From an uncultured Acidimicrobiales bacterium (GTDB taxonomy: Bacteria > Actinomycetota > Acidimicrobiia > Acidimicrobiales > SZUA-35): DNA of 32,603 nt. Position 1 is the first letter of the stretch; every line of letters starts with the position of its first letter. The stretch covers positions 1-32,603 of the forward strand of contig CALJSB010000058.1 in assembly GCA_937976305.1 (NCBI GenBank), given 5' to 3'. The position numbers and the translations under genes were made by a program. Below, piece by piece: positions 24,340-32,174 of this stretch. Under the pieces are notes generated by a model. It had not been told where the DNA came from, ran no database searches, and worked only from the letters and a program-made list of their open reading frames with translations.

Positions 24340-24382
24340 CCGGTTGCTGGTCCTCACCACCCACCCGCCAGCCAGCAACCGG
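24340..24382. repeat. 11-bp inverted repeat after the VWA gene
   Basis: CCGGTTGCTGG (24340-24350) pairs perfectly with CCAGCAACCGG (24372-24382) across a 21-nt C-rich loop, 12 bp after the VWA stop. There is no T-run. It is the first of two hairpins in this gap. Confidence 0.65.
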
Positions 24383-24428
24383 AGCTGGATGGAAGATCAG
24401 TCTCGGGGAGAGCTGATCAACCGTCCCA

Positions 24429-24470
24429 CGAGCGCCAAGGACCAATCAGGTTCTTGGCGCTCGGTCGTTT
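24429..24470 (+). terminator. Intrinsic terminator after the VWA gene
   Basis: CGAGCGCCAAG (24429-24439) pairs perfectly with CTTGGCGCTCG (24453-24463) around a 13-nt loop and is followed by GTCGTTTTCC. It lies between the convergent VWA and purine nucleoside phosphorylase genes. Confidence 0.8.
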
Positions 24471-24488
24471 TCCCCGCACGTTCAGAGG

Positions 24489-24516
24489 CTCCACATCAGA
24501 GACTCCACATCAGAGA
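24489..24516. repeat. Tandem 14-bp duplication at the phosphorylase stop codon
   Basis: CTCCACATCAGAGA is present twice in direct tandem (24489-24502 and 24503-24516). The second copy carries the stop codon (minus-strand TGA at 24510-24512) of the phosphorylase gene, so the first copy lies just outside the gene. It is probably a slippage duplication without function. Confidence 0.85.
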
Positions 24517-25211
24517 CTCTCGAGGACGAGCTTGATCATGTTGTCGAAGGTGTTCTGGCGGTCTTCTGAGCTCATGGCCTCGTCCCGCTTGACGTGATCG
24601 CTCACGGTGACAACGGCAAGTGCCTTGATCCCGAGCTCGGCGGCCAAGCCGTAGAGGCCAGCGGCCTCCATCTCGACGCCGAGAAACCCGAACCGTTCGA
24701 GCAACTCGAACGTGCCCTCGTGCGGGTCGTAGAAGAAGTCCGACGTGAAGAGCCGGCCGACGTGAATCGGAATGTCGAGCCGGTCAGCAGTGTCCGCTGC
24801 GCTGCGGAGCAGTCCCCAGTCAGCTGCAGCGCCGAAATCGCGTCCCTTGAGTCGGGTCCGGTTGACGATCGAGTCGGTTCCGGCCGCGCTGGCGACGATG
24901 AGATCGCCCAGCTGGATCTCGTCGCGCAGTGCGCCGCATGACCCGACTCGAATGATGGTGTCGACGCCGTAGTGCTGCACCAACTCGGTGGCATAGATGG
25001 ATGCTGAAGGGATGCCCATTCCCGACCCTTGGACCGAGATCGGCTTGCTGCCGTACGTGCCGGTAAACCCGAGCATGTTTCGTACGCCCGAGACCTGCCG
25101 GACGTCGTCGAAATATGTCTGAGCAATGAACTTTGCCCGCAGTGGATCGCCAGGAAACAGCACCGTTGAGGCGAAATCGCCCGGTTCGGCATCGAAGTGA
25201 GGGGTTGCCAT
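24510..25211 (-). CDS. deoD: Purine-nucleoside phosphorylase, DeoD type
   Basis: A 233-residue enzyme of the hexameric purine nucleoside phosphorylase family, which splits purine nucleosides with phosphate in salvage. Motifs in order: VLFPGDPLRAKFIA (phosphate and ribose loop), QGSGMGIPSASIYATEL, VGSCGALRDEIQLGDLIVAS (given in part), GVEMEAAGLYGLA (ribose-binding Glu) and VVTVSDHV with the catalytic Asp. The length is typical for DeoD. I chose ATG 25209-25211 (MATPHF), as the 16 residues upstream of it are not family-like. It is monocistronic and divergent from the small four-cysteine gene, with about 25 bp between the starts. Confidence 0.95.
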   Translation of the reverse strand: MATPHFDAEPGDFASTVLFPGDPLRAKFIAQTYFDDVRQVSGVRNMLGFTGTYGSKPISVQGSGMGIPSASIYATELVQHYGVDTIIRVGSCGALRDEIQLGDLIVASAAGTDSIVNRTRLKGRDFGAAADWGLLRSAADTADRLDIPIHVGRLFTSDFFYDPHEGTFELLERFGFLGVEMEAAGLYGLAAELGIKALAVVTVSDHVKRDEAMSSEDRQNTFDNMIKLVLESL

Positions 25212-25236
25212 CGTCTGAGGATGGCACAATTGAGGA

Positions 25237-25593
25237 ATGGCAATGCGCCAAGACTGCAAGCACTTTCAGAGTCGCTCCTACCCAACTGGTGACACGGTAC
25301 GGAAATGTGCGCTCGACCTCGCCCCCGAAGCGCCATGGCAATGCCCGGCCGACTGCTCCGGCTACGAGCCGAGACGAGCCGATGTCAACTGGAACTACGG
25401 GTCATTGGTGACACCAAAGACCCCTGATGCTCCGCCCAGTGTCGGCGAAGACCCTTCTGTCGCTGCGCTTCTCGACGAGGCGGAGGACATCATCAACAGC
25501 GTCGGCGAGTCCATCCGTGAGGATGTCGACCAAGAACGAGAGCGTGAAGCCAAGCGGGCTCGTCGACGGCGCTGGTGGCCCTTCGGGCGTTGA
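25237..25593 (+). CDS. Small conserved-looking four-cysteine protein, unknown function
   Basis: A 118-residue protein I do not recognise as a named family. The first 45 residues hold four cysteines: one in QDCKHFQSRSY, one in RKCALDL, and a pair in WQCPADCSGY, a spacing that could bind zinc or an Fe-S cluster. The rest is an acidic helix (LLDEAEDIINSVGESIRED) and a very basic tail (KRARRRRWWPFGR) that might contact membrane or nucleic acid. Third-position GC supports coding. It lies 99 bp upstream of sufD on the same strand and could belong to that transcript. Confidence 0.75.
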   Translation: MAMRQDCKHFQSRSYPTGDTVRKCALDLAPEAPWQCPADCSGYEPRRADVNWNYGSLVTPKTPDAPPSVGEDPSVAALLDEAEDIINSVGESIREDVDQEREREAKRARRRRWWPFGR

Positions 25594-25692
25594 CAGCTCG
25601 CTCACGCAGGCTCCCTCAACACCGTCGAATCGGGGATCAAAACGGCCGATCCGGGTCGGCTGAGAAATCTCCTACGCCGATAGGGTTCATTC

Positions 25693-26934
25693 GTGAGTCT
25701 CCTACCCGTTGACACCCCTCCGGCGCTGTCCGATTTCGACGACAGCGCTCGTCGAATCGCCGCATTCACCGCCGCCGTCGAAAGCCCAGCGCCGTCTGCT
25801 GAAGCCGAAGAGTGGCGCTACAGCCCGATCGGTGAGTTCTCAGCCGACGCCTATCAGCCCCGCCTTGCGGCGCCTGCTGGTTCCGCCTCAAGTGATGGCG
25901 GTGTCAGGACCGGCCACGCAGCATCGATCGGCATCGTCGACGGCTGGATCACGTCGATTGACGTCGACCCAGGCTGGGAGGCCAAGGGTCTCGCAATCTC
26001 CGATGCCGCGAGCAGTGATCGAGCGGTCTCGGTGCCTGACGCCGGCCGGTTCGACCACCTCCACCTCGCCTTTTCGCCAAGCACGCTCGACATCTCGGTG
26101 CCCGCGGGTCTGACCGTGACCGAGCCCATCGTCATTACGAGCCATCTCACCGCCGGCGATGGTGCTACGGCGGCGTTCCCGCATGTGCGTGTTTCGACTG
26201 GTGCGGATGCCGAAGTCAGCGTTGTGGAGTACCAAACCAGCGATGGGGCCGGCCTCAGCGTCCCGCTCGTCGAACTCGCCGCTGCATCGGCCAGCCGGCT
26301 CAGTCACGTCGTGGTGCAGCAACTGCACCGAGACACGTGGCAACTCGGTCGCCTTGTCTCAACCGCTGCCGATCAATCGACGCTGTCGAGCGGTATTGCT
26401 GCCTTTGGTGGCGGCTACGCCCGCGTCCGGACCGACACGAGCCTCGACGGTCGTGGCGCAACGGGCAATCTCGTCGCCGTCTACTACGGCGACGAAGAGC
26501 AGGTGCATGACTTTCGCACCTTCCAGCATCATCGGGGCCCCGGCACGTTGAGCGACCTGCTGTTCAAGGGTGCCGTTGATGACAACGCCGGCTCGATCTA
26601 CACCGGCCTGATCGAGATTCACGAAGACGGCGCCGGCTCGAACGCCCATCAAACCAATCGCAACGTGAAGCTCAGCGAAGATGCTTGGGCCTGGTCGGTC
26701 CCGAATCTCGAGATTCGCAACAATGACGTTCGCTGTAGCCACGCCTCGACGGTGAGCCCAGTCGACATTGATCAGCAGTTCTACTTGCAGGCTCGCGGCG
26801 TGCCCCCAACCATCGCTGACCGACTGATTGTCGCTGGCTTCTTCGATGAGGTGCTCCAGCGTCTGGGCGACCCTGAGGTCGACACATTGGTGCGAGGCCT
26901 GATCTCGGCCAAGCTCGACGGGAGAGCGTCGTGA
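25693..26934 (+). CDS. sufD: Fe-S cluster assembly protein SufD
   Basis: A 413-residue SufD, the partner of SufB and SufC in the scaffold complex. The N-terminal part (EEWRYSPIGEF) and the beta-helix core are weakly conserved as usual. The C-terminal region is diagnostic: DLLFKGAVDDNAGSIYTGLI, NAHQTNRNVKLSEDAW, NDVRCSHASTVSPVD and FYLQARGVPPTIADRLIV. The start is GTG 25693. The stop overlaps the next gene as GTGA, and sufD, the Rieske gene and sufC are translationally coupled. It is about 9.2 kb from sufB. Confidence 0.95.
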   Translation: MSLLPVDTPPALSDFDDSARRIAAFTAAVESPAPSAEAEEWRYSPIGEFSADAYQPRLAAPAGSASSDGGVRTGHAASIGIVDGWITSIDVDPGWEAKGLAISDAASSDRAVSVPDAGRFDHLHLAFSPSTLDISVPAGLTVTEPIVITSHLTAGDGATAAFPHVRVSTGADAEVSVVEYQTSDGAGLSVPLVELAAASASRLSHVVVQQLHRDTWQLGRLVSTAADQSTLSSGIAAFGGGYARVRTDTSLDGRGATGNLVAVYYGDEEQVHDFRTFQHHRGPGTLSDLLFKGAVDDNAGSIYTGLIEIHEDGAGSNAHQTNRNVKLSEDAWAWSVPNLEIRNNDVRCSHASTVSPVDIDQQFYLQARGVPPTIADRLIVAGFFDEVLQRLGDPEVDTLVRGLISAKLDGRAS

Positions 26935-27254
26935 TCAAGTTCAAAGTGTGTGCGCTCGCCGACATCGAGCCCGACTCTGCGAAGCGAGTCGACATCGAAG
27001 ACCACCGGCTTGCGATCGTGCGCCTCGACGACGATGTGTTTGTCATTGGCGACCGTTGCAGCCACGCCGACTTCTCGTTGGCCGAAGGTGAGATCGACAA
27101 GGCCGACAAAACCATTGAGTGTTGGAAGCACGGCTCAACCTTCTCCGTCGAAAGCGGCGAACCTCAGTGTCTGCCGGCCACCAAATCCGTGCCGGTCTAC
27201 GAAGTCAGCATCGAAGACGGCGACATCTTTGTCACCGCCGAGGAGGCGTCATGA
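26931..27254 (+). CDS. Rieske-type [2Fe-2S] ferredoxin of the SUF operon
   Basis: A 107-residue single-domain Rieske protein. The cluster ligands are in CSHADFSL (Cys-x-His) and CWKHGSTF (Cys-x2-His), 17 residues apart. It has no membrane helix. Automatic annotation often calls this a non-heme iron oxygenase ferredoxin subunit, but its place between sufD and sufC, with GTGA and ATGA overlaps on both sides, is a regular feature of actinobacterial SUF operons. It probably gives electrons to cluster assembly; that role is inferred from context. Confidence 0.93.
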   Translation: MIKFKVCALADIEPDSAKRVDIEDHRLAIVRLDDDVFVIGDRCSHADFSLAEGEIDKADKTIECWKHGSTFSVESGEPQCLPATKSVPVYEVSIEDGDIFVTAEEAS

Positions 27255-28045
27255 GTGAACTGGTGATCAGCGGACTGAAAGCCACGGTTGGCGGGTCCGA
27301 AATCTTGCGGGGTGTCGACTTGACGGTCCGCAGCGGCGAAGTACACGCCGTGATGGGCCCGAACGGCGCCGGCAAGTCGACCCTGTCGCATGTTCTGATG
27401 GGCAAGCCGGGTTACGACGTCACTGGTGGCTCGGTCACGCTCGACGACGCCGACCTTCTGTCGATGGAAACCTGGGAGCGAGCCCAGGCCGGGCTCTTCT
27501 TGGGAATGCAGTACCCGACCGAGGTCCCCGGGGTGTCGCTCGACGCGATGCTGCGAGCCTCCTTTGTCGCCTCGGGCCGTACGCCCGAGGAGGTGACCGA
27601 CCGGGTGCTGGTTGAAGCCGGCCGCATCGGCTTCGACGAGAAGTTCCTCACCCGGCCCCTTAACGTCGACTTGAGTGGTGGCGAGAAGAAGCGAAACGAG
27701 ACGCTGCAGTTGGGAGTACTTGCTCCCCAGATCGCAATCCTCGACGAGCTCGACTCTGGCCTCGACGTTGATGCGCTACGCATGGTGGCTCGGCGAGTGA
27801 AGGCAGCCACCACCGAGGGAGATGGCCCCCTGGGAGTGCTCGTCATCACGCACTACAGCCGGCTACTCGAGGAGCTCCAACCCGATCACGTTCACGTGTT
27901 GGCAAAGGGCCAAATTCTTGCGTCGGGCGGGCCCGAGCTCGCCACCGAGCTCGAGAGTACGGGTTACGCCGGTTATGCCGAGGAAGAAGAAGAGCCGTCT
28001 GGCCCGGTTGAGTTCGACCCGTTCGGTGAACCGCACGGCGTCTGA
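27251..28045 (+). CDS. sufC: Fe-S cluster assembly ATPase SufC
   Basis: A 264-residue ABC-type ATPase that powers SufB2/SufD cluster building. It has Walker A GPNGAGKST, the Q-loop region FLGMQYPTEVPGVS typical of SufC, signature LSGGEKKRNE, Walker B IAILDELDSGLD and switch histidine VITHYSRLLEEL. I chose ATG 27251, which overlaps the Rieske stop as ATGA; the frame is open further upstream but is not SufC-like. The pterin dehydratase gene follows after 18 bp. Confidence 0.96.
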   Translation: MSELVISGLKATVGGSEILRGVDLTVRSGEVHAVMGPNGAGKSTLSHVLMGKPGYDVTGGSVTLDDADLLSMETWERAQAGLFLGMQYPTEVPGVSLDAMLRASFVASGRTPEEVTDRVLVEAGRIGFDEKFLTRPLNVDLSGGEKKRNETLQLGVLAPQIAILDELDSGLDVDALRMVARRVKAATTEGDGPLGVLVITHYSRLLEELQPDHVHVLAKGQILASGGPELATELESTGYAGYAEEEEEPSGPVEFDPFGEPHGV

Positions 28046-28063
28046 GCTGGAGCGTCGAGCCTG

Positions 28064-28390
28064 ATGAGCGGAGATCGCCGCGTCCTCTCCGACGCTGAGG
28101 TCGAAGAGCTCGCCACATCGCTCGACGGCTGGCAGGTCATCACGCTGGACAACGGTGCGTCAGCGATCAGCCAGGAGTTCGAGTTTGGCGACTTTGTCGA
28201 GGCCTTTGGCTTCATGTCGACCATCGCTGACATGGCAGAGAAGGCCAATCACCACCCTGAATGGTCCAATGTCTACAACCGCGTTTCGATCGTGCTCACT
28301 ACCCACGACGTCGGCGGACTCTCACCGCTGGATCTCGCTCTCGCGAGCCCGATCTCAATGCTCTACAAAAACCTCCGTGGTTCTCTTTAG
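28064..28390 (+). CDS. 4a-hydroxytetrahydrobiopterin dehydratase (pterin-4a-carbinolamine dehydratase)
   Basis: A 108-residue protein with the family signature [20 protein letters not shown] and the following [13 protein letters not shown]. The two adjacent histidines and the later THD histidine form the active site. The enzyme dehydrates pterin-4a-carbinolamine after aromatic amino acid hydroxylation; in bacteria lacking such hydroxylases it may act on other pterins. It is the last gene of the sufD operon before a strong terminator; the link to Fe-S assembly is not understood. Confidence 0.92.
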   Translation: MSGDRRVLSDAEVEELATSLDGWQVITLDNGASAISQEFEFGDFVEAFGFMSTIADMAEKANHHPEWSNVYNRVSIVLTTHDVGGLSPLDLALASPISMLYKNLRGSL

Positions 28391-28491
28391 CCCAGCAGGT
28401 AGGTGTCGATAGATACTTGTCGAAGCACATATCCCTTCGATAGGCCATCTTCAAGCCTCGCTTGGAGATTTCCTTCTGAACCGTGTGCATG

Positions 28492-28531
28492 CGTTGGGGT
28501 CGACCTTCTGGTCGATCCCAACGTTTGCCTT
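28492..28531 (+). terminator. Terminator of the sufD-Rieske-sufC-dehydratase operon
   Basis: CGTTGGGGTCGACC pairs with GGTCGATCCCAACG (14 bp, one G-T pair) around a TTCT tetraloop at 28492-28523, followed by TTTGCCTTTT. It lies about 100 bp after the dehydratase stop and just before the convergent phosphatase gene. The preceding 100 bp hold nothing else I can name. Confidence 0.9.
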
Positions 28532-28551
28532 TTGGCCCTATATGAGCACGG

Positions 28552-29244
28552 TCAGATCGTGTGGAGATCGCCTACAAGGTGGCTGACTTCACCGAGACTT
28601 GTCACGACCTGACGCTCGGCGCTGAACGTCAACCGATGCACAGACGCATGGGCCGGACGGAAAAACATGTCGACGGCGAGGCCCAAGAGTTCGGCCAGAT
28701 AGATGTTGATCACACCGCCGTGGCACGCGATGACAACGGTTTGCCCCGCACGGCCGGCGATGGCTGCCTCGATCTCGATCGCGACTCGGCGTCGAAAGCT
28801 CAGCGATGATTCGGTTGCCGGGTAGACATCCCATCGACGTTCTTTGACGAACCGATTGCCGGTCGCTTTCACGACGTCAGCGCCGAGGATGTCCGATGCT
28901 CGCTTGTCGTCTGGGAGATCGCCGTAGAACTGGATCTCGCGAAGCTCGGGTCGCACGATTGGCTCGAGGTCGTGATGGCCGGCGATGGCCTTCCCGGTGT
29001 CGTGGGCTCGGGCCAGGGCCGAGCTGTAGACGGCATCGATCTTTATGCCGGCGAGATACTCGCCAACGGCGGTGGCTTGGCGCCGCCCGAGCTCGGAAAG
29101 CGGGGGATCGACCCAGTCGCCAGACACTGAGGTTTCCGGATCAGGCCACTGCTGTTGGCCGTGCCGGACCAAAATGAGCTGGCCGGTCCCGTCGATGTGG
29201 TTGAGAAAGAGGCGATCGAGTGGCGTCGGTTCACGAGTCGTCAT
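28552..29244 (-). CDS. Histidine phosphatase family protein
   Basis: A 230-residue protein of the phosphoglycerate mutase-like branch. It has the catalytic RHG motif in GQLILVRHGQQQWP, then LSELGRRQATAVGEYL, AVYSSALARAHDT and the second catalytic histidine in VIACHGGVINIYLAEL. I chose ATG 29242-29244; the long upstream frame is Arg/Gln-rich and overlaps the divergent gene. The substrate is unknown (mutase, phosphatase or phosphoester hydrolase). It is divergent from the exported-protein gene. Confidence 0.9.
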   Translation of the reverse strand: MTTREPTPLDRLFLNHIDGTGQLILVRHGQQQWPDPETSVSGDWVDPPLSELGRRQATAVGEYLAGIKIDAVYSSALARAHDTGKAIAGHHDLEPIVRPELREIQFYGDLPDDKRASDILGADVVKATGNRFVKERRWDVYPATESSLSFRRRVAIEIEAAIAGRAGQTVVIACHGGVINIYLAELLGLAVDMFFRPAHASVHRLTFSAERQVVTSLGEVSHLVGDLHTI

Positions 29245-29369
29245 GTGGCTCCGATCATGCCACGACGACCAACAGATCCGAGCGACCTGTCGGGTGAGAT
29301 TGTCCCCGAGTCTGCGCAGTCGAGATGGATGCAACCGTTCGGTGGTCGGAGTGTGCGAGGCTTTCGGCA

Positions 29370-31031
29370 GTGTCTGAGCCATCGTCTGCGTCTGATTCAT
29401 CGTCCTCCCGCGCCCCTCTCTTGCTTGTCGCCGTTGCCGTCCTCGGTCTGGTTGGTGCGTTGTTCTGGGCGAATTCTCGGTCGAGCTCAAACGACGGATC
29501 TGCTGACGGCTCTGGTGGCACTGATCAGACGGAATCCGACGGTGGGGAAGAAGCGACTGGCGACGCAGGCAACGACAGCGAGGGCGGCGATGATGATGAA
29601 TCGTCGGTGACGGCTGAGCCTGCGGTCGACTTGCCGAACGATCCGATCGACGACCCGCTTGTGTACTCGTGTGCTGGCCGTCGCTTCACGATCGATGAGC
29701 TTGCCCGGGCTGTCGGCAGCGACGGATCTTCCTCTGCTGAGCTCGAGGGCGCCGGCTTCGATCTTGATGTCATCGGCGACTCGGCGGGTTGGGCGCTGAC
29801 TGAAAGCGGAGTCGCCATCGCAACGACCCCGCTGCCGACCGAGCCGCCCGCTCTTGCCATTGCCGAGCCTGGTGCCGACCCACTGCCGTGTGTGGCGATT
29901 CGGGCTGGCGGATTCGACCTTCGTTCAGTCGCCTGGGAGCGGGTTGACGGCGACATCGTGATCGAATCGTGTGTCTCGGCTGACGAGGTTGTGCTCGACA
30001 CGAGACAGGTCGATGGGCAAGACGTCTTGTCCGTCTTTGCTCCGTTCGAGGATGCAACGGCTGCCGGTCTCGGGACATCGTGCCGATTGGCCGGCGACGT
30101 CATCGTCGATGCTGACACTGATACTGACCTATCAAGCTTGACCTTCCCGCTGGTTACCTCAAACGCCAGAACGTGGCAGTTGCTCGGATTCGGTGTTGAT
30201 GTGGCTCCCCTCGAGGCGAACAGCCTCGGCGTCGTCGAATGTGCCGTCACACCCGATACCACCGAAGTCTTTGTCGGCTGGTCGAGCATCGCTCCTGGCT
30301 TTGATGTGACCGTGCTGGCCGACGGTGCTGATCTCTTCACTGCCGAGCGGACCGCATTTGCCGATTCGGCCGTATTGGCTGACGCGTTCGCTGAGCAGAT
30401 GTCTGCTGTCGGGGCGACGCTCTCAGGAGCTGAGACCACGCAGTTCTCGAATGGGTTCAGTGACTTCACGGCGCCACTCGACGGAACTCGCACGTATGAG
30501 ATCAGAATCGAAGGCAGCGGCATCGAACCAGTCGTCGTTGGCTGCGGAGCAGCTGGTTTGGTGCCGGGCGGGCCTTCCACCACGACAAACCAAGACGCCC
30601 CGAGCCCTGTCTCGGGCGATCTCGAGGCGGCCCAACAACTGTTTCAATCCAGGGCCGTTTCGCCGTACGGCTACCTCAGAGCCGTTCCGATCTGCGCGAG
30701 TTGTTCGAGCGCTGCCTCAGAGTTGGTGCTGCAGCCGGCCACCGGGTCGTCGAGCGTTGCGCTCGACTTCAGCCCAGCCCTGTCAGATCAAGCAGGCGCC
30801 GACCTCGCTCGGGTCATGGTCAACCCCTTCCTGCTGCACGACACGCTCATGGCGGCAATCGCTGCTGGCAGTGATGTCTCCTACACCCTTGATCCCACCT
30901 CGGGTGTTCCGATCGAGTGGACCATCGACGGCGAAGGGGCGCGGATCGAGTGCTTCGAGGTCGATACCGCTCCGCCCGATTTGCGAGCGAGCGATAGCTG
31001 CTCGACTGATCTCGACCTCATCGGCAGCTGA
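29370..31031 (+). CDS. Exported or membrane-anchored protein of unknown function
   Basis: A 553-residue protein starting at GTG 29370 (SEPSSASDSSSS), with a hydrophobic helix APLLLVAVAVLGLVGALFW near residues 14-33. About 60 Asp/Ser/Gly/Glu-rich residues follow, typical of an actinobacterial surface linker, and then a mostly beta-type body. Eight or more cysteines occur in the body, including a CASC pair, and may form disulfides. The last 100 residues (PYGYLRAVPICASC, then SYTLDPTSGVPIEWTIDGEG) recall DUF6174-type modules, but this is only a resemblance. It lies 36 bp before the AhpD-like selenoprotein gene, so the two may share a transcript. Confidence 0.75.
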   Translation: MSEPSSASDSSSSRAPLLLVAVAVLGLVGALFWANSRSSSNDGSADGSGGTDQTESDGGEEATGDAGNDSEGGDDDESSVTAEPAVDLPNDPIDDPLVYSCAGRRFTIDELARAVGSDGSSSAELEGAGFDLDVIGDSAGWALTESGVAIATTPLPTEPPALAIAEPGADPLPCVAIRAGGFDLRSVAWERVDGDIVIESCVSADEVVLDTRQVDGQDVLSVFAPFEDATAAGLGTSCRLAGDVIVDADTDTDLSSLTFPLVTSNARTWQLLGFGVDVAPLEANSLGVVECAVTPDTTEVFVGWSSIAPGFDVTVLADGADLFTAERTAFADSAVLADAFAEQMSAVGATLSGAETTQFSNGFSDFTAPLDGTRTYEIRIEGSGIEPVVVGCGAAGLVPGGPSTTTNQDAPSPVSGDLEAAQQLFQSRAVSPYGYLRAVPICASCSSAASELVLQPATGSSSVALDFSPALSDQAGADLARVMVNPFLLHDTLMAAIAAGSDVSYTLDPTSGVPIEWTIDGEGARIECFEVDTAPPDLRASDSCSTDLDLIGS

Positions 31032-31067
31032 ACAACTTGTCATCGCTGCACTTGGCGGACAAGGTAG

Positions 31068-31658
31068 ATGATGGCCAACGAACTCGGGCACTTGCCGAAA
31101 GCTGATGTCGACGACCTCTCTGACGAACTCGCCGAGCGGCGACGAGTCTGGTTCGAGAAGGCCTATGAAGACGACAATCTGTTCCTGACGCTGGCCCGTC
31201 AGCCCGAGGTGCTGCGGATGTTCCTCGATTGGACCGCCTTCATCTACACCGACAAGTCGTCGCTGCCGCCCGACTTGGTGGAGTTGTGCCGGATTCGGCT
31301 TGCCCATCGCAACGAGTGTGTGCATTGAAGCGTTGCTCGGTCATCAAGTTTGATGACAGCGACCGACAACCGGCCGGCGTCGCTCACCGAACCGATGGTG
31401 CAAGCGGGGATTGGTGATCTCGACGAACTGGCTGATGGGGCGTTGCCGGACGAGTGGATTGTCGCGTTGCGGCTTGCAGATGTCCTGACCTCGGCATCGC
31501 CGGTGGTCTCGCCTGCGTTCTACACAGAGCTCAAGGCGCACTTCAACGAGACGCAGATTCTCGAGCTCGGGTCGGCGCTGTCGGTTGCTTCAGGTTGGCA
31601 ACGCTTCATCGAAGCGTTCGGGATTCGTCCCGATGGCCTCGACATCAGCGAGTTGTAA
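31068..31658 (+). CDS. Carboxymuconolactone decarboxylase/AhpD-like selenoprotein, Sec at residue 87
   Basis: Read from ATG 31068 (or ATG 31071) to TAA 31656-31658 the frame has one TGA at 31326-31328, codon 87. The joined protein of 196 residues is a normal member of the CMD family: LVELCRIRLAHRNEC-V-H-U-SVARSSSL, then LDELADGALPDEWIVALRLAD, FYTELKAHFNETQILEL and a closing SGWQRFIEAFGI. In this family a CxxC in the helix after the ARLRxA-type segment is the redox site; here it reads C84-V-H-U87, Sec replacing the second cysteine. A perfect hairpin follows at the right distance. Its role is probably thiol-based peroxide or disulfide chemistry, as in AhpD. It would be split into two ORFs by standard annotation. 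It is convergent with sufU, 18 bp apart. Confidence 0.88.
31340..31357 (+). promoter_or_regulatory. Candidate bacterial SECIS hairpin of the AhpD-like gene
   Basis: TGA is followed by 11 nt and then the perfect stem GTCATCA/TGATGAC around an AGTT loop (which could be drawn as 8 bp with a 2-nt loop). The loop starts 19 nt after the UGA and has G in second place. The 11-nt spacing and the GTC start of the stem are the same as in the UGSC gene. Confidence 0.75.
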
Positions 31659-31676
31659 CAGGCACAGCCGGGGGAG

Positions 31677-32165
31677 TCAGGCCTCGTCGATCTCGTCGAA
31701 CGCCTGACTCAGCGTGTTCCAGGCGAGGGTTGCGCACTTGATGCGGGTAGGGAACTTCACCACGCCCTGCAACGCCTCGAGATCACCGAGCTTGATGTCG
31801 GGATCAGCGTCGAGCTCGTCGGCCTCAGCCTCGGATCCGTCGCCGCCCACCGAGGTCTCGTGAATGCTCATGAGTCGCTTGAACGCACTGGTGATCTTGC
31901 GAGCCTCTTCGACGCTCTTGCCCTTGACGGCTGCCGACATCATCGAGGCAGACGACTGGCTGATCGAACAACCCTGACCACCGATCTTGATGTCGTTGAC
32001 GTTGCCGTCATCGTCGGTGTCGACGAACACAACGATCTCATCGCCACACAGCGGGTTGAAGCCCTCGACCCGGTGAGCGGGCGGGGTTTCGAGCTCGCCC
32101 TTGTTTCGTGGGCTTCGATAGTGATCGAGAATGATCTCGCGGTAGAGGTCTTCGAGTCCGGCCAT
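31677..32165 (-). CDS. sufU: Fe-S assembly sulfur-transfer protein SufU
   Basis: A 162-residue NifU-N/SufU protein. The three zinc/sulfur-carrying cysteines are in NPLCGDEIVV, GQGCSISQSSASMM and IKCATLAWNTL, and the aspartate of CGD is kept. The 20-odd residue insert before the last cysteine (SEAEADELDADPD) is the mark of the SufU branch. SufU takes persulfide from SufS. It is the second gene after sufS, 9 nt apart on the minus strand. Confidence 0.95.
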   Translation of the reverse strand: MAGLEDLYREIILDHYRSPRNKGELETPPAHRVEGFNPLCGDEIVVFVDTDDDGNVNDIKIGGQGCSISQSSASMMSAAVKGKSVEEARKITSAFKRLMSIHETSVGGDGSEAEADELDADPDIKLGDLEALQGVVKFPTRIKCATLAWNTLSQAFDEIDEA

Positions 32166-32174
32166 GTGATGCTC

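Noticed and set aside
29525..30583. Minus-strand 352-residue Ser/Pro/Thr-rich ORF
   Set aside because: It is antisense to the exported protein; the composition reflects reverse reading of Asp/Gly/Ala codons.
3945..31328. Alternative genetic code in which UGA is a sense codon everywhere
   Set aside because: Many well-bounded genes here end at TGA with tight overlaps to the next start (ATGA, GTGA), and tryptophan is coded by TGG throughout.
31350..31658. Separate 102-residue protein starting at TTG/ATG 31350-31353
   Set aside because: It is in the same frame as the preceding ORF, has no ribosome site of its own, and is the C-terminal half of one CMD-family protein.
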